64,000 nucleotides of DNA. Origin: Lichenostomus cassidix. Lineage: Eukaryota > Chordata > Aves > Passeriformes > Meliphagidae. Each line of letters opens with the position of its first letter. The first letter of the stretch is position 1. Position numbers and translations under genes: made by a program. Under the pieces are notes generated by a model. The model saw nothing but the letters and a program-made list of their open reading frames with translations, made no database searches and was not told the DNA's origin. This document shows positions 9,534 through 24,331 of the stretch, one piece after another. The stretch covers positions 6,990,380 to 7,054,379 of the forward strand of contig CM039181.1 in NCBI GenBank assembly GCA_008360975.2, read 5' to 3'.

Positions 9534-12500
9534 AACTACATGATAGGCACATGAGGTGCCTGGTGGATCCAACACCACCAGTATATCTGAAAATAAAAGC
9601 TCATGACTTGTTTTCATTTCCTCTGGGATGTGAGCCCACAATAGTGCTGTGTGTGGCAGAGGGATGGCAGGTCAGCACCATGGTGGTGGTGCAAGGGGGG
9701 ATGCAGAAAGACCACACCACCCTTAGTTATGTTTTTCTTGGCTCTGCAAGCACCATTTCTTCCTTAGTTGGACAGCTGCTAAAAATAACCATGCTAAATT
9801 AATGGCTTATATTCGCATTAAACTGTTAAGCTTGCATTGGTCACTCCAACGGGGCATGCCAAAAGTGCTGCTTGTTGCACATTTGAAGCTTACATCCTCC
9901 AGGTTTCTTTTTGGTAGTTGAAGTTGGATTGCTAATCCTGATTGTGCAAGCATTTGTTTTCTCTTAGTGCAGGGTCAGCTACAATCCAGGAGAGGTAGAA
10001 AGGAGTCCATGTCCGAGATGAATAGCCTCCCTGAGGGCTTCAACCGTGGACTTCTGGGTTATTTCTGGAGGACATTTGGTGAGCAGAACCTGTCCCAGGG
10101 CTGAGACAGGTGAAGGCAGCATGTCAAGGCTATTTTTACAGACAACCTCCCCTCCTGAGCACTCTGAGCAGCTCTTACTGCACAGCCAGAAGAGGAAGTG
10201 AAGCCATGATGCTGCTAACCCCTTTAAAGGTGTTATTTTAATGACTCTGACAGGTGGGTATATCAGCCTGTGTTTATTTCTCTGCTATCTGAGGTCCAAT
10301 GTTAAAAGAAAACAAAGGAAAATGCATAGGAGCCCCAGCTCTGTGCTCAGACAGCTCCTGGGCTCAGTTTAATGCCTGGTGCCAATTAAAGCTCAGTGGT
10401 TAAATACTCGGTGGGGAGTATGTCAGGGTGTGTGCATGTGTGCCTTTCAATTTAGGAAGATAAAAATGAAAAATGTGTGTCAAAGCAAGAGTTAGGCCCT
10501 GACTAGGCTGAGGACATGTGCATGAACCATCAGCTGTGTATGCTGTGAAGGATCTTTGAAGGTAAAGTCATGGTGGAAATCAAAGCAGCCTGAAAACAAA
10601 AGCGGTGGGGAAGTTGCCATAAAGCACCTTAAAGCAGTGCCTTTGTTTTAGACATGCTGCCTCCTACAAATTAGACAGAAGAGAAGCAATGCACTCTGCA
10701 AATGTGAGATGCTACTGATTTTCTTAGAACGAGAGGAATGGTACCAACACCTATTTAAATGTTGCAGAGCTTTAACACTCTGAGTTGATACATTTTTGCT
10801 TTTGCTTTAATCTGCTTCTTTCTTCCACCTTTTTTCTTTACTGCTTTTTTGTTGTTTCAGACTTGTCTTGTGGAGCTCTCCTTGCACGTGTTTTTAGCAG
10901 TCCTAAAATCATCAGACTTGTGGGAAAGGCAAACAAGGAGCAAGGATTCACCATTTCTCACCATCCAAGAGCTGTGACTGAAGCAGCCAAGGAAAGTTGG
11001 GGTTTTCTGCATTACACATGACAAAGTGCAAGTCACTGTCATGGTATGTTATAATCTCAAAATACACTCAGGTTGAAAAAGAGCTGATAGAGTTGTAACA
11101 CTGCTCCAATATGTGAATCCTCCTGTGTGCATCTGCTGTGGACTCTCCCATGTGTCTGCCCTGCTTGATGACACCAAACCCTGTGGACACAGAAGGATTA
11201 TAATAATTGTTTCTGGAAGGTGATTTGAACTGGAGACTGCAAGCTCAGTTACCTTCTGAGCTCACTTTCAACATACTTTTATGGAGAAAGGACCTCTCCC
11301 CAGCTGGCCCTGCATTTGTCTACTATTCAGTCTGGTAGGTTTTCTTTTCAGACCTTCTCCCCTTCTTTCCTGAAAGAGAATAAACCCCACCAAAACAAAC
11401 GAAAAAATTAAATCTGTTAAGGAACAGAACATAGAAATCATCAATGAGGAGCTGTGTTCTGCCCTCTTTTCCCCTCCCCAGGGATGATGTCTGAGGTCTG
11501 AAATGGCTCACCAAGCAACCAGGTGAGCAGTAGAGGAAGTGATGAAATTAGAGGAGAGTAGGGTCAGCCCTTTTGGTGGCAGAACTCATCTAACACAACA
11601 ATTAAGCCCATCTCACCTCCAGCAAGGGCAAAATTCACTGCGTAATGCCTGTGAAGTGGAACTTCCTTTTTAAACTTGACTGGTGATTTTCCAGTACATC
11701 TCCAGGTAATTTTAGTTTTAAGGAAGATTTACAGAAGATCTGAACTGAAGATCTTTCAGTTCACAGTGGTTTGCAAGCAAGCTATTTGGCTTGCACACTC
11801 TTACTTTTTGCAGCTCCAGGATAGTGTGGGTGAACTCTGCAGAGCCAGAATGACTGACCACAGCACAGTGGGCCCGTAGTTGGTTTGTTTGAAAACTCTT
11901 CCACACCAGTTCCTTGTCTCCACAAGGCATGAATCTCTAAATCTGTTCTAAAATTAAAACCAAGCAGGAAATCTCTGCTGCTTGCCACTAAGGCCCCATT
12001 TGTAATCAGCACATCTATTGTAGAGCAAATGTTCTGTGCTGCAGGACAGGCTGCAGGGCAGACAATCACAGCAGCAACTCAGCCACTGCAGAAACTCTGG
12101 GGGCATTGCAGATTTGGGGAGAGTTGTCAGAAATTCCAACAGCTTGTTTACTTGTGACTTCTTCTCATACTCACTGTTGAGCCTAAAATTCCACTGCAGA
12201 AAGCAGACTTTTGGTAGCATTTGGCCTTTTCCTTGCAGTGGGTGGAAGTGAGGAGATTTGTGGATTAATGCTCAGGGGGATAGAGGCAGAGTGAGATGTA
12301 TCTTGCCCTTGAAGATCTTTGTTATTACATTTTAAAGAAAATTTTATCTGAATTTTACATGATGTGGGAGTTTGGCACAGAGATCCAGCTTTATCTACCT
12401 GATCCATGCTCATTCCTAATCACCAAACATGATATCAAAAACTCAGTTTCATTTTGTAGGATGTCATACCAAGACTGGGGAATTTTCTACAAAACTGCTT

Positions 12501-15500
12501 TTTTCTCCAATGTCACCAGTGGTATAAAACTTAGACAGTTGGGAGAGGATTTCTCTCACACTGAGGTGAGTCAGAAATAAAATCCATTTAAATTCCATCC
12601 ATAATGCACATTTTTGTATTACTTTTGTTACAATTCCAGTGTCAGCCAAGACCCAAGCTGTCTTGGCACACTATAGTACCAGTAGTACAAATTTCTGGGT
12701 CATCCTGTTCTTTCTGCACCATTTGGAAACTGCAGATGCAAGTGCCTAGGAGACATGAGATGTTTTCCTGGTGTCTTTCCACAGATTATAGCAGAAGCCA
12801 TCACTACAACTTAAGGTAAAAATCTATGTTTTAAATGGCTAAAATCATGAAGAAACAAATCCCTTTCTAGGGGATGTGAAGCCTTGACAGAACTGACTGC
12901 TCTGGACTGTGATATAATGATCCATATTTCTGTGGAGGAGGTTTCTGTGCCTTGAGTGGAGATGAGCCATCTTCATGGATCAGTTACTTAATCCTATTAA
13001 TATAAATTGAGAATTTTTGTTGTGATGGCACCAATCTTATTCCAGCTGGCATTAAAAGCTGTCACTCTGGTGGGCAGACAAGTCAAGTTAGGAATAGCTA
13101 CAGGAATTGATTTACCTCTCATGTAAGGCAAAACTATATGTCACAACAGAGGATCACACAGAAATACTCCTGAATTCCCTCCCTCCCTCTCAGCCTGGGC
13201 AGAATGTTCAGCCAGAGTGTCTATTCCATGCTGCCACCCAAGCCTCAGGCTCTAAAGCCAACTCCAGCATCTCCCCCTAGTACTTCCCTGTGCTGAGTTC
13301 CTTCAGAGCACAGGCAGGTTGGAAGAAGAAGGCTGCAGATAGGAAATCCTCATCCTCAGTCAGTGATTTCATTCCAGCAGCATCAGATTAAGGATCTGAC
13401 CCAGTTCTGCCCTACTATCAGTACCCAAGGCTGACACTATACTGATTTCTTCCAGACTTTCTTTCAAAGTTTGTCCTTGCAGGATTTTTAGTCTGTTGTT
13501 GCTGGTAAGAAACAATCTTTTTTTAATGGACTGTAAAGACATAAAACAGTCTAAGCTCATATGACTCGTTAATTAAAGTCACAGTCAACAAGCGTAAAAT
13601 TGGACACAGCCACCCAAAAATGGTGAGTGTGCCAGCCTGTGCAATTCAACTTGCATTCTAAATCTCATCTATTAATAGCCAGCTTGTTTACAAAAAACAG
13701 ACCAGTAGAGCAGTTTATAACTTTAATAAAAAATTACAGGAACTTTTTTTTTAAACTTTTTCTTACTTTTTTCTTAGCAAGTTACTCTAGGAGCACCTCA
13801 AAGCTGACATTATTAGCTTGCCTGAAACCTGCTGAAAACCACCCACAGTACCTGACTCTGGGGTATTTTTTTTAATGGTGTTTCCTGGAAGAAAACACCC
13901 ATTTAGTCCAAGTCCAGAGCATTGTTGGTTATGAAGTTTGGCATACAGAGGAAGTGTTCCGGGAGTAAATAGACATTGGCTAAGAGTGTCCCATGGGCAG
14001 CATCCTCCTTGTCCTCCAGCCACAATGTGGAATTAGAGGTTCCTTGGCTTTTGCATGTGGAATTAAAACTTGGTTGCAAGAGAATTCTCTTTGAGTGTTA
14101 ACTTTGCATAATGGAATCTTGTTTTCTGGAGGATATATTTGTATCTGCTATAAACAATGCTGCTTTCTGAAAAGACAAAAAATAGCATTACTACTCCAAA
14201 GTGGAAAATGACATTATTATTCGCAGTGGAAAATGTCATTGCTGTGCTGATAGCTGTTGACAGGTCCTTGTCGTGGTTGTGTGCTGTGATGTGCTAATTA
14301 TTCTGAAGTTCAATAAGATGGCATTTTGTGTTTTCATTTCAACTGTAAAACCACAGTATTTGTGACATGTTGACAAGTGCGTGTTTAATTGCTCTGTGGA
14401 TATCTTCCAAGCTCATGTGTTTCCAGCTTACTTTGGGAAGAAAGGTGTGTAATTAGCTCTCAGGCTGCAGGGTAGGTTGCTCATTACTGTGTTTTCATTT
14501 CCTGTGCAGCGATAAATCCAGAATGGTGACAAATGTAAAAACCCACCTTTGATGCTGAATGCTGCCTCAACTGGAATGCAAAGGTGGAGAGCCCTGGCTG
14601 ATTTTGCAAATAAGGATCATGATCCATGCATGGCAAGAGCTTCTTTTCTTTCTCAACTTCTCTCTGCCTCACTTCCCTTCACAGCTCTAGAACCTAAAGG
14701 AAATGATCCAAATGAGTCAGACATTAAAAATGTCACCACATATCTTGGGGACAGGCTTTGGCATTCACATTGCTCCAGATTATACCTGTTATCTTTCTTG
14801 CTTTTTCCTTTGGGACTGTGTTGTTTTGTGTCCTCAGTGTCAGGGCCATGAGAAAAAAGCTAAACATTAGAACTGCTCCAGTCCAGCTCAAAGGAAATTA
14901 ATTGGGCTGTAATTGGGCTCCAAGTAAATGAACTGGGCTTACAGATGTAACTGGAAATAGAGTCGAGTTGTCTCCAAGTGCAAGGTTGCATTTCCCAGAA
15001 CTCAAGGGGTTCTGGGTCTAAACACCACAGCTGTTGACTCTTCAGGTGCAAAATGCACATCCGTAATTAGATTATAAATTTAGTCCCCTGTAGGTGATCA
15101 GGACAGATGTTTTCTCCATGGTAGATGAGCTCCTGGTCTGCAGCCTGGATTCAGTGACTCTGGAACTGCCTTGTGGTCCTGTCTCTTATGGACCTGCCCA
15201 TGGTCAGGAGGCAATTGACAGAAAACTGAATCAAGATGAAAGTTATTTACAGTTTTCACTGGTGATGAAAGTTGCCATGTCAGATCCCAGCGAGGAGAAC
15301 TTTGAATAAACCTGTTAACCAGGATGAGATTTAGGAGAAAAAGGCATGAATATTACTAACCTTTCTTCCCTTGCAAGGATGATCTTCAGTTGCTCCTCAT
15401 ACCTGGAAGAAGATGGTGATGGTCTTTGGGTGCACATATGCATTAGGTTTGCATTAATCAGGTTTTACTACAGGCAATTGTACAGAAATTCTGATTGTAG

Positions 15501-18500
15501 TACTTGGTTTTGTTTTGGTTTGGGTTTTTCTTTTTTTCAAATACATACACAAATATCTTTCCTCAGTTAGAAAATAGTGTAAGTTAAGTTAATTGTTTGT
15601 TTGCTGCTTGGTTAGCAGATCCCCTACCCAGATCCAGGAGTATTTGGGCTCAAAGACACATGAGAGCAGCCTGAAAGTTACCACTGTGCAACCTGGTTTG
15701 GTTTTGTCCTTTCAGAAACTGTCTAGATTGGAAGCATCTTTGTCTCTTGCAAAGTGATTCATATTGTTGATAACCTACATGACGGGGAGAAATGATGAGC
15801 AGGTGGTAAATATTCTTGTGGCATTTCCTACTTGACATGGAAGAACCAAGCAGGTGGTTGGAACTCATGGAACTTCCTTCTGCTCTCCTTCCCTTGCTGT
15901 CATCCCCTCCTGGCTTGGCTTGGGGCTCTCTGTGTTCCACCTGCCTGTCCCTCACCTTAGGACATCATTGTGCTCCATCAAAAGCAGAGTTTAAACATAT
16001 CTCGAAATATTTGAAAGGGAGACTGATTGGCTATGGCTGTGTGAAGGTGGCTGCAGAAACTTGCCTTGTATTTCTTGTGTGGTGCACAGTGATAGAGCAC
16101 CAACAATTTAATGGTAATTTTAATGTTGAAGTGCAGTCCTGCCTCATTAATTCTTGCTATATTTAGAATTCAGAATAGCCAAATTGTTTGAAGGATCAGT
16201 CAATCAAGCTGTTCTCTTCTCCCTGTTCCCCTTTAACCTTATAATTCCATGCCTTCCCTTAGCTAAACCTCTTATGCTCCAAGCAAGCTGGGAAGCAAAG
16301 CAGGGGCTCAACTGAAAGGGACAAACTTTGAGCCTAAATTTCAGTGTGCTTTCCCTGTAACTTGAGCTGGGGGAGGAAAGGATCTGCTATTCGAGTTACA
16401 AGCTTATGCAACACCTCAATAAGCTTGCCAGGATCCTCCAGCAAAGAATGTGCAGCCATGTTTTAATATTTATAGCCTATATAAAAGTACAGGGGAAATT
16501 ATTTAATTAGAAACACAGAAGAGGAGAAATAGGACATATTTCTCCTGTTCCTTTCTTTGCTTGGGCAAGGACCAGCCACTGTGGTGTGAGAGAGAGATCC
16601 TCATCTGCGCCTTCTGCTTTTCTTTTGAAATGACCATAAAGTTATTCTGCTCTTCTGCCTTCTAATGCCATTTCTTTAAAAATTTATTTTCTCCTCACAA
16701 CACTAAGTCAAGTGGTTTTGATAGGCAGCCTCTTACTCTGGTACTTGAGGGAAAATGCATCCATTTGTTTTAATACACTGATGTACTGGCAGCGATCACA
16801 TTATGGATATACAAGCTATTCCCTGCATTGTGACAATTTTTGAGTATAATAGCTAGTGAAATGAGTGTCTTGCAGTAGTATTAAGAAACATGAAAATAAT
16901 TACCACTGCAACTGCCACAACTCTCATGAGGCACGTTCAGTTTAATGTTTTTAGCTTGTTTGAAACTATTTTACAGACTTACTTCCCTATATTGTTCATT
17001 TGCCTGTACTTATTAGGCAAACAAGACAGCAACTCTTGCTCTCTGCACACAAGAATGACATTTCCCTTCTCTCCAGGTTGATGGAAGGGAGCCAGTCCAG
17101 GAGCTGTGAACTTTTGCATATCTTAATTTCACATTAATTTCTATACCTATAAGCCTGCAGATATCCAGTGTTGCTCTTCTGAAGCAGCACAGTGCACAGA
17201 AACAGACACGAAGAGATGCCCAAATTTCCATGCACACACACAGGCAAATGAGAAGAAAATATTGCTGCTGTGTCAGAGCACTCAGGGGGAGCTGCTGCAC
17301 TCTGGAGATGGTGGGACAACAGGAATAGATAAATGGAAGTTTGTGTAGCTACAGCTTGTGCTTTACCTGTTCTGCATATGAATGGAAAGCTTGAGTCCCT
17401 GCATTTACCATTTTGGCACTCTTCCTGCATTTAAATATTGCTTTGTCGAGCCTTTCAGCTTTCTAAAATACAGCAACTGCTCTTCTCCAAATGGCTGAGG
17501 AATCCAGGGCAGAAATGCCTCTCACAACCCGTTTTTGTGTCAGTGTTTGAGGCTGCGCTGGCACAAGCACTGATAAATATTTGCTCTTCCAGGAGCAGAC
17601 TGAGTGGTTATGGTCATTCCCCTGTCCTGGCTGGAGTGTTTAAGGAGGAGTCAGTGAAGGAGAAGTCAATCTGGCATTTCTGGTTACAGCCTGACTTGGC
17701 CACCTTTGTGTTGTGAGGATTCAGCAGCCCAGGGATGCAGTGGATGCTCCCCAGCCCCAAAAACCATCCAATGTGCAAGCCGGCTCTCTCAAAAAACTGA
17801 AGGTACACACATTGCCAATATTCTAAATTGATTGTGGGTTTTATTGAAAGGGAAATATAACCTATACAGTTAGTCCTTGGCTTATGTATAGTTCAATGGA
17901 GATATTTCTGATGTTCCAAATCTGGCATATTTGCATTATATTCTTCCCCATAAATAATTGTTCTGTAGAAGCTCAGGGTAGTTACAGATGTATCCTCACA
18001 AGATTTACAGTGTTTCCCTACAGAGGGTTAGGAGACCTCACATATTTGTAGTAAAAGCTGTAATATTTTCCTTCCTCGTAAATATTTAAATTGTTTGCTT
18101 AATGGATGCATCAGCTTACTTTTATCTATATTCTGTTAACTCAGGCTTAACGAGAAAGGTCCTCATTGACTGAGGTCTGGAAAACAACATTTACTATGCA
18201 AAGTAATTTGAAGTCCATCCTTGCTTTATCAAGAAGCATGTTCAAACTGCTTAAGGGGTCTGGGAGATAACCCAGCTGTATCACCCCATGCAAATATTGA
18301 AGCAGAAAGGTAAACTCAGTAGTGGTTATGGTTTGTAGGCAGCTGTAAAATTGAGAGTTTGCAGCTGGATCCTTCTCTCCTAAGTCCTTGCAATACAGCC
18401 TGAAATGCTTTCTTCAGAAAAATTGCCAGTGGCAAAGCCCAGTCATAGCTGCAGTTGAGACTGTGGAATAATGGGAGGTGCCTAGAAAAAGTTATTGAGA

Positions 18501-21500
18501 CCCAGAGTTCTCAGCTGTGAAATCCAAGCATGGTCAGTACTTGGGTGAAAGAAATGCAGTTAAGCATGAGCCTAAACATGGGCTTTGTCTGAGGGTCATC
18601 CAGCTGTTGTCAGTGAACCAACACCAGAGAGTTTTTACAGTAGCTGCATTAACTAGGAGCTGGCTGTTGCAATGTCACTTTTTCCAGTCCCATTTTTCAG
18701 TAAAAATCTCAGCTGCACTTATACTAGAAAGGCAATGTAACATGTTTGGTAGTGATACGAGGCCTGATTTTAATTTATTTTTTCAGCTTTCATAACTTCT
18801 TTAGTCAAAAATGAAACAAAGATGTGATTATTAGGATACAAGATTCTGTTCATAGAAGTAATTTGTTTCTCTACACACAACAAATAGCAGGTATGTGAGG
18901 ATGAGCCAGCCCAGAGCTCAATCAGGGGATATAGTTACAAAGACACTGGGTTTTGGCTCAGATTTCTGAAAAGGTTCAAACCTTTCTTTCTTTCTGAGGG
19001 GGTTCAAACCAAGTGATAATGGTTTTATCAATCAGGTTAAAACATGGGTTATTGTTAATGAAGGTAGCTGGGGTCCTTTCAGCCACACCAGGACCTGATG
19101 TACCTAGTCAGAATTACTGACACAAAAACTTGTACTTCAGGTAAGGATTCAAATCCTCTCGCTCAGGCATCTAAAAATGTGCTTCTAATCAAAGTCAGCC
19201 ATCAAGCTCCCTTCTGCAGTTGATGCAAAGAGAGAAAGGATGATACAGACACCAGCAAAGGACGATTCTTCCCACTTTCCTTAAACAGATATCTTAAAAG
19301 GGACTGGTGGATGAGGTGCCTTCCCTTGTTCTGCTGATGCAGCTATAGGCAGCTTGGAATCTGAGCCAAATACAGGCTGAGTTTGATAGAAAGCTCAGCT
19401 CTAGCACTGAGCAATCTTTGGGCTGTCTGTCTCAGGCTGAGCACTGCCCAGGCTCTCGAGGCAGATGACACTTGTGCTGATCTTGTACAAAGTCACTGTT
19501 GCTCAGTATTGCACACTGAGTGCCTCGAGCATCACCTCAGAAGGAGCTGCCCCATCAGGGAGGGTCAGTGGCACATCCATGTCTGCATATTCAACCTCAT
19601 CCAGGATGCTCAGAAGTGACAGTGAGGAAGATCATGTACCTGTCCCTGGTGCAGGACCTGGGGAGCTAGCTTGTGTCTTTTGTTTTCTCTTGGTTTTTAT
19701 TTACTTTATTCTCATCTTCCCACCCTGCACACTTGACTGATGTTGAATACAGCCCATCCCTTGGGGATTGTAACTTCCATTTTCAGCAGGGAAATGGTCC
19801 TGCAATCATAAAAAATTGATGGCTGTCTGAAGCAGCAGTTAATCTTGCTTGAGAACTGCATCATTAACCTACAGCACAACGTACACATTACAGACACATT
19901 TATAAATGGGAGAGAGTGTCGAATTCAGTTTCTAATTTCCTTCTTGTGGAGGCTCATAAAACTCACAGGGAAAACACAGCCTCTGACATGTTGCCATGGC
20001 AGACCTCTACTCTTCTGCAGCTCCTTTCAGAAGAAGGATTGCTCTCCGTGCTCATGTCAGTGGAGTAGGACAGAAGAGAAACCTTTTTGCTGGTTTTTTT
20101 TCCAGGTGGGTGACTTTGGTATCTCTGAAGTGATGCCAGACATGGTGAGAAATGTACCATCACCACAGGCAGCAGCCCAGAGCTGGGTGCAGGCAGCCTG
20201 TGAGGCTCAGGGCTGTGAAGAGCTGGCAACTGAGGCATGGAATGCCCAGCATGGTGAGCTTGGATCACCAGATATCTTGAGTGGACCTGGACACCCAGGA
20301 AAATACTGTTTCTCATCCTCCCAAGTTTCTGAGATGCTAATCAGCTGGAATGTTGAATGTCCTGCCTGACCCTCTCAGGCCTCACAGAAGGCATTTGCCA
20401 ACTCTACCATCTCAGTGAAATAACTTTGTGAGTTACACCCACGATGTGACCTGAAACACACAGGTCACCTCTTGTCCTGCCCTCTTAATATGTCCACTCA
20501 CTACAGTAATCCTGCACAGGGATATACAGAAGGACCAGGTGCTCTGTGCAAGTCAGGAAGGTCTGCTCCACGTGGTTTTCCCAGCTCAAGACAGATCTAT
20601 TTACCCATGATTGTAATTGTCATCCCTGTCTTGATGCCTCACTTCTTCACCTGTGAGAAAAGAGCCACAGTTTTTCTGCTGTTCATCTTTTTGTTCAGGT
20701 TAAACAAATGTTATCGTTTTTACTTTATGTAGACCTTATGTTAAGCTGACAAAAAATGAACTTAGACTAATTTGCTGTAGTCAATAATGCAGACCTGCTT
20801 TCTGTTATAAACTGGAAAACTTCTGTCAGGAGTTTTGAGTTGGGGCTTTTTATGAGCAACAGATAAACAAGATTTTTTCAGCGTATTTCAAGTGGATTAC
20901 ATCAGCTTTTAGAGAAAATCACTATTTCACACATCCAAGTTCTTAGGTGTGTTCAGTCCATTTCAGTAATTCAGTGGCTGAGACATGGCTAAATATGTTT
21001 AGCTATGAATTCTCTCTGAGATGACTCTATATTTTTGAAAGGGACCAGAAGGTCACAGCTAGCAATCTGGTTCTTGGTTACTTCTAAATGAAATGGAGTT
21101 AGAGTTGCTCAAGAGGAATCTTGCAACTCAGAGATAAAAGTGGAAAATATTCCAGTCTGTGGAAAAGATGGGTTTTGTTACAGCTGGGTACCTTAAGCAG
21201 TACAATTTGTTTTATTCTGCCTGTTTTTCAGAGACAATGCCATTGGCTGGAACTGTGAAGAGTGAAAGGAGTAGCTGAAAGCTTACTGTCAACAAACATC
21301 TTGTTAATCTGTGTGCATGCAGCATTTCCATATCACCTCAGAGATGTTTCCTGGCAAGATGCAATCTGCTTGCTGTTCTCCTGATTTGAAAACGATGGCA
21401 ACAGCACTCCACTTGTGCTGTGGCCTTACATGCTTTTAAAACTCATAGGTGAGTGGACAAAAAAAAAAAAAAATGTTTCCAGGGGCTGTTGAGAGCTTGT

Positions 21501-23907
21501 AATTGAATGTCTTATTTCTCAAGCATACTTCTAAAATTTCCATCCCTCCTTGTACACTCACTATGGAAATTAATTTGGTACAGAAAGGTTATTCTTGGCA
21601 AAACAGAGATTTGTCTTTGGGACATTTCATAGTGCAACCAGTCACTAAAACCAGACTTTGCTGTCCCAGCAGCATATCTGTAAACAACTGGCAGTGAATA
21701 GAGATCTTAGAAATATCCCTCTTCCTAGTTTTTATTTTTTGTTTAGAAAACAAACAAACTGGAAAGATTTCTTTGCTCAGGAAAGGAGAGGACTGAAAGT
21801 TCTAGTGACTGCTGAGCTTAGCACCAGTGGGCAACTCATGAATTACATTCAGTTCTACTAATGCCCTGTGTACCTGATGTACAGAAGCCTGCTACTCAGC
21901 TGGCCACTCCTAAGCTGTAGGATAAATGTATTTTCCTTACATTCCCAGCTTGCCCTCTTTAATCACTGACATGTGTGTCTTAAGGGACTTACATGTTAAA
22001 GAATCCTGCAAGGCTGTGCCTGCCAGCAAACAGAAGGGAGGACATTCTGAACCCCAGATTTAGCCACGAGTCCTCACAAGCTCTGAGTGTTGCATTCAGG
22101 GTTTGGCTGAATTCAATTTGTTAGTCATGGAGGTCATGGGACATTTCCCCTTTGAAGAAAACTGATTACAGTTCTATATAAGCATCAGAAATGCACTCAG
22201 ACCCTCACAGGTGAATGTCAGAGCTGTGCTGGGAAGGCACGTGGACCTTCACATGAGCAAAAGGAAAGACCCTGAGTGCTGTGGGTTTTCCCCCATTCAT
22301 CTCTTCTTTCCAAGCAGCTGAGGACATCTGAAACTGGGCTTAACTCCTGCATTTAACAGGCTTTGTGCTCTACATCTGTGTCAGTTGTTATCAGAGATTG
22401 ACATCCCAAGGAAACTCAGAGGTTCTTGTCCTCTAGCAGCTTCTGTTGCCCTGAGGTTTACTCTGTCACCAGCACAGCTTATCATCTCCACAGGGATTGG
22501 TCTAACGTTTTTGGGCTCACTGTTTCCCTCTGCACCCATTCTCCACATCCTAAATATCACAAGGAGATTAATTCCTCTTTCATGTTGACATAGATCCTGC
22601 CATCTTTCAGCAGCAGTACAAAATCTCCACAGTCCAATCTTGCTAGAAGCCCTGTCCTGGTCAGATCTATGATAAATGGCAAGTTAGAGGGTCCTGACTG
22701 TCCAGCCTGGATATTCTCCCCAGAGAGTGAATAAATTTGCTCTTGGCAAGAGGGGCTTCTGTGTTGCAGACAAATATCTGCTAGAAACGAAACTGGGGCC
22801 AGGCCAAAAATAACTGCTGGAGGTTTAAGAGAGGATGTCAGGATTTTGCCCTATGAACCTTAACAAGAAAAAAAATACTCTTATTTTGCCCTAGATGGAA
22901 GCTTATTTTTCCTGTTACAAATTAAATAACAATGACAGAATTCTGACCTTTCCCACTCCAAAATCTAATCCCAAAGAAGCAGAGCTACTGGAAATCTAAT
23001 TTTGCCTTCAAGGCTGATTAATTATTTGATCATGCAAGTGTTGGCCAGCCAAACAGTTTACCTTCCTTGCATGGCTGCTGTTCCAGTAAAGAATGTCGCC
23101 TCAGAGAATAGTCAGTTTAGAGTTTAAACTGAGGAGCTGTAGAGAATTTCACACATTAAAACTGGATTCACTCCCACACCTGTTTATTTAGCAAAAGTAG
23201 GCCATCACTACTGGCCACACCACATACATGCATTTATTTCTGTCCCAGGAGCTGTGCTCAGACATCTGGAAATACTTGCCCCTGAATGATAGTGAGGCAC
23301 TGGGATACACCATCCAGGAAGACGGTATTATCTTCAGTGCTGGAAAAGTCTTTAAGAAACATCTAGAAAGCTGTCAGTCAAGCATGGCATATACCAAGTT
23401 CATCCCTGCAAGGATCAGATCCTTTCTGGCTCTCCATTTGTGAATTCTATGTACAAAAAAATCCTAGAGCAGTGTGGGCATGCTGACTGTGGCATGAGCA
23501 TTTGTGTTGAAGCCTCTCTGCATATAAAAAACTCTCCAACTTTTCAGAATAACCCTCTTTGTAACTTGTCACATCCCTCTCAATGGCATTTCTCCATTTC
23601 TGCTGAGACAAGGGCTCATCTGTAGTTCTCAGCAGAAGTAGTCTATGTTATAAATGCCTCCTTTCTCCCTGCCAACAGGTAAAGGTGGGAACAGCAAACT
23701 GGTTAAGAAAGGCATTTTGTTCGAAGTGTGTTTCTCAGTGTGACAACGTGGTTTGGAGAATATTCCTTTTATGAAGAGAGCTTTCTCTCAAAGGGGAGTA
23801 TCTGCCAGAGGGAATAAAATACTCTGGTGTGGACTTCTCCCACACTCCTTTCTGTGTCCAGAAGCTCCTCTTCGTGTGGCTTCCCCTGGGCTGCTGCCCA
23901 GCTCCAT

Positions 23908-24314
23908 GCCCTGTTTTGGGGCAATAACTCTGTTCTTTATTTCCATCTCCATGGCCCTGTTTTGGGGCAATAACCTCATTCTTCATCTCCATCTCCGTGC
24001 CCTGTTTTGAGGCAATAGCCCCTGTTTTTATGTCCAGCTCCTGGCCCTGTTTTGGGGCAATAACCCCGTTTTTCATCTCCATCTCCGTGCCCTGTTTTGG
24101 GGCAGTAATCCCGTTTTTATGTTCATCTCCTTGGCCCTGTTTTGGGGCAATAGCCCCGGTTTTTATGTTCATCTCCTTGGCCCTGTTTTGGGGCAATAGC
24201 CCCGGTTTTCATGTCCAGCTCCGTGCCCTGTTTTGGGGCAATAGCCCCGGTTTTTATGTCCAGCTCCGAGCCCTGTTTTGGGGCAATAACCCCATTTTTA
24301 TGTCCCCGAGGCCA
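23908..24314. repeat. 45-bp minisatellite, nine copies
   Basis: Units beginning GCCCTGTTTTGGGGCAAT start at 23908, 23954, 23999, 24044, 24089, 24134, 24180, 24225 and 24270, so the period is 45 bp (46 bp twice). Each unit contains GGGGCAATAGCCCC or a variant, a self-complementary block with GGGGC/GCCCC arms around AATA. Because 45 is a multiple of three, the array keeps long frames open on both strands, for example a minus-strand frame of about 150 codons repeating APKQG. These have no sign of being genes. The array ends 18 bp before a CTCF-like motif. Such arrays are usually polymorphic in copy number. Confidence 0.92.
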
Positions 24315-24331
24315 TGCTGTGCCCTCCAGCA

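Larger units (their letters stand above)
7836..23907. other. Intergenic DNA, no gene recognised
   Basis: About 16 kb of ordinary avian-type intergenic sequence. I looked for exons, selenoprotein or retrogene fragments, tRNA/rRNA genes and CR1 tails on both strands and recognised none. Open frames are short, lack family motifs and overlap each other in several frames. Small items are a purine-rich tract at 9488-9533, a repeated GGTTCAAACC at 18973 and 19001, and an A15 run near 21461. Conserved non-coding enhancers may be present but cannot be told without alignment. Confidence 0.7.

Noticed and set aside
18973..19010. Two GGTTCAAACC motifs resembling a tRNA B box
   Set aside because: No A box, cloverleaf or terminator T run in the right places, so not a tRNA gene or clear SINE.
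20106..20160. VGDFGISEV after a TTTTCCAG-like acceptor, resembling a kinase DFG segment
   Set aside because: The following residues do not match a kinase activation loop, there is no donor or neighbouring kinase exon, and the context is intergenic. Chance match.
23735..24196. Minus-strand open frame of about 150 codons with repeated APKQG units
   Set aside because: It lies over the 45-bp minisatellite, whose period is divisible by three, and equally long frames are open on the other strand. No domain, splice signals or homology seen.
23908..24314. Regular repeat array considered as CRISPR
   Set aside because: Units are contiguous with no unique spacers, and the genome is vertebrate. It is a minisatellite.
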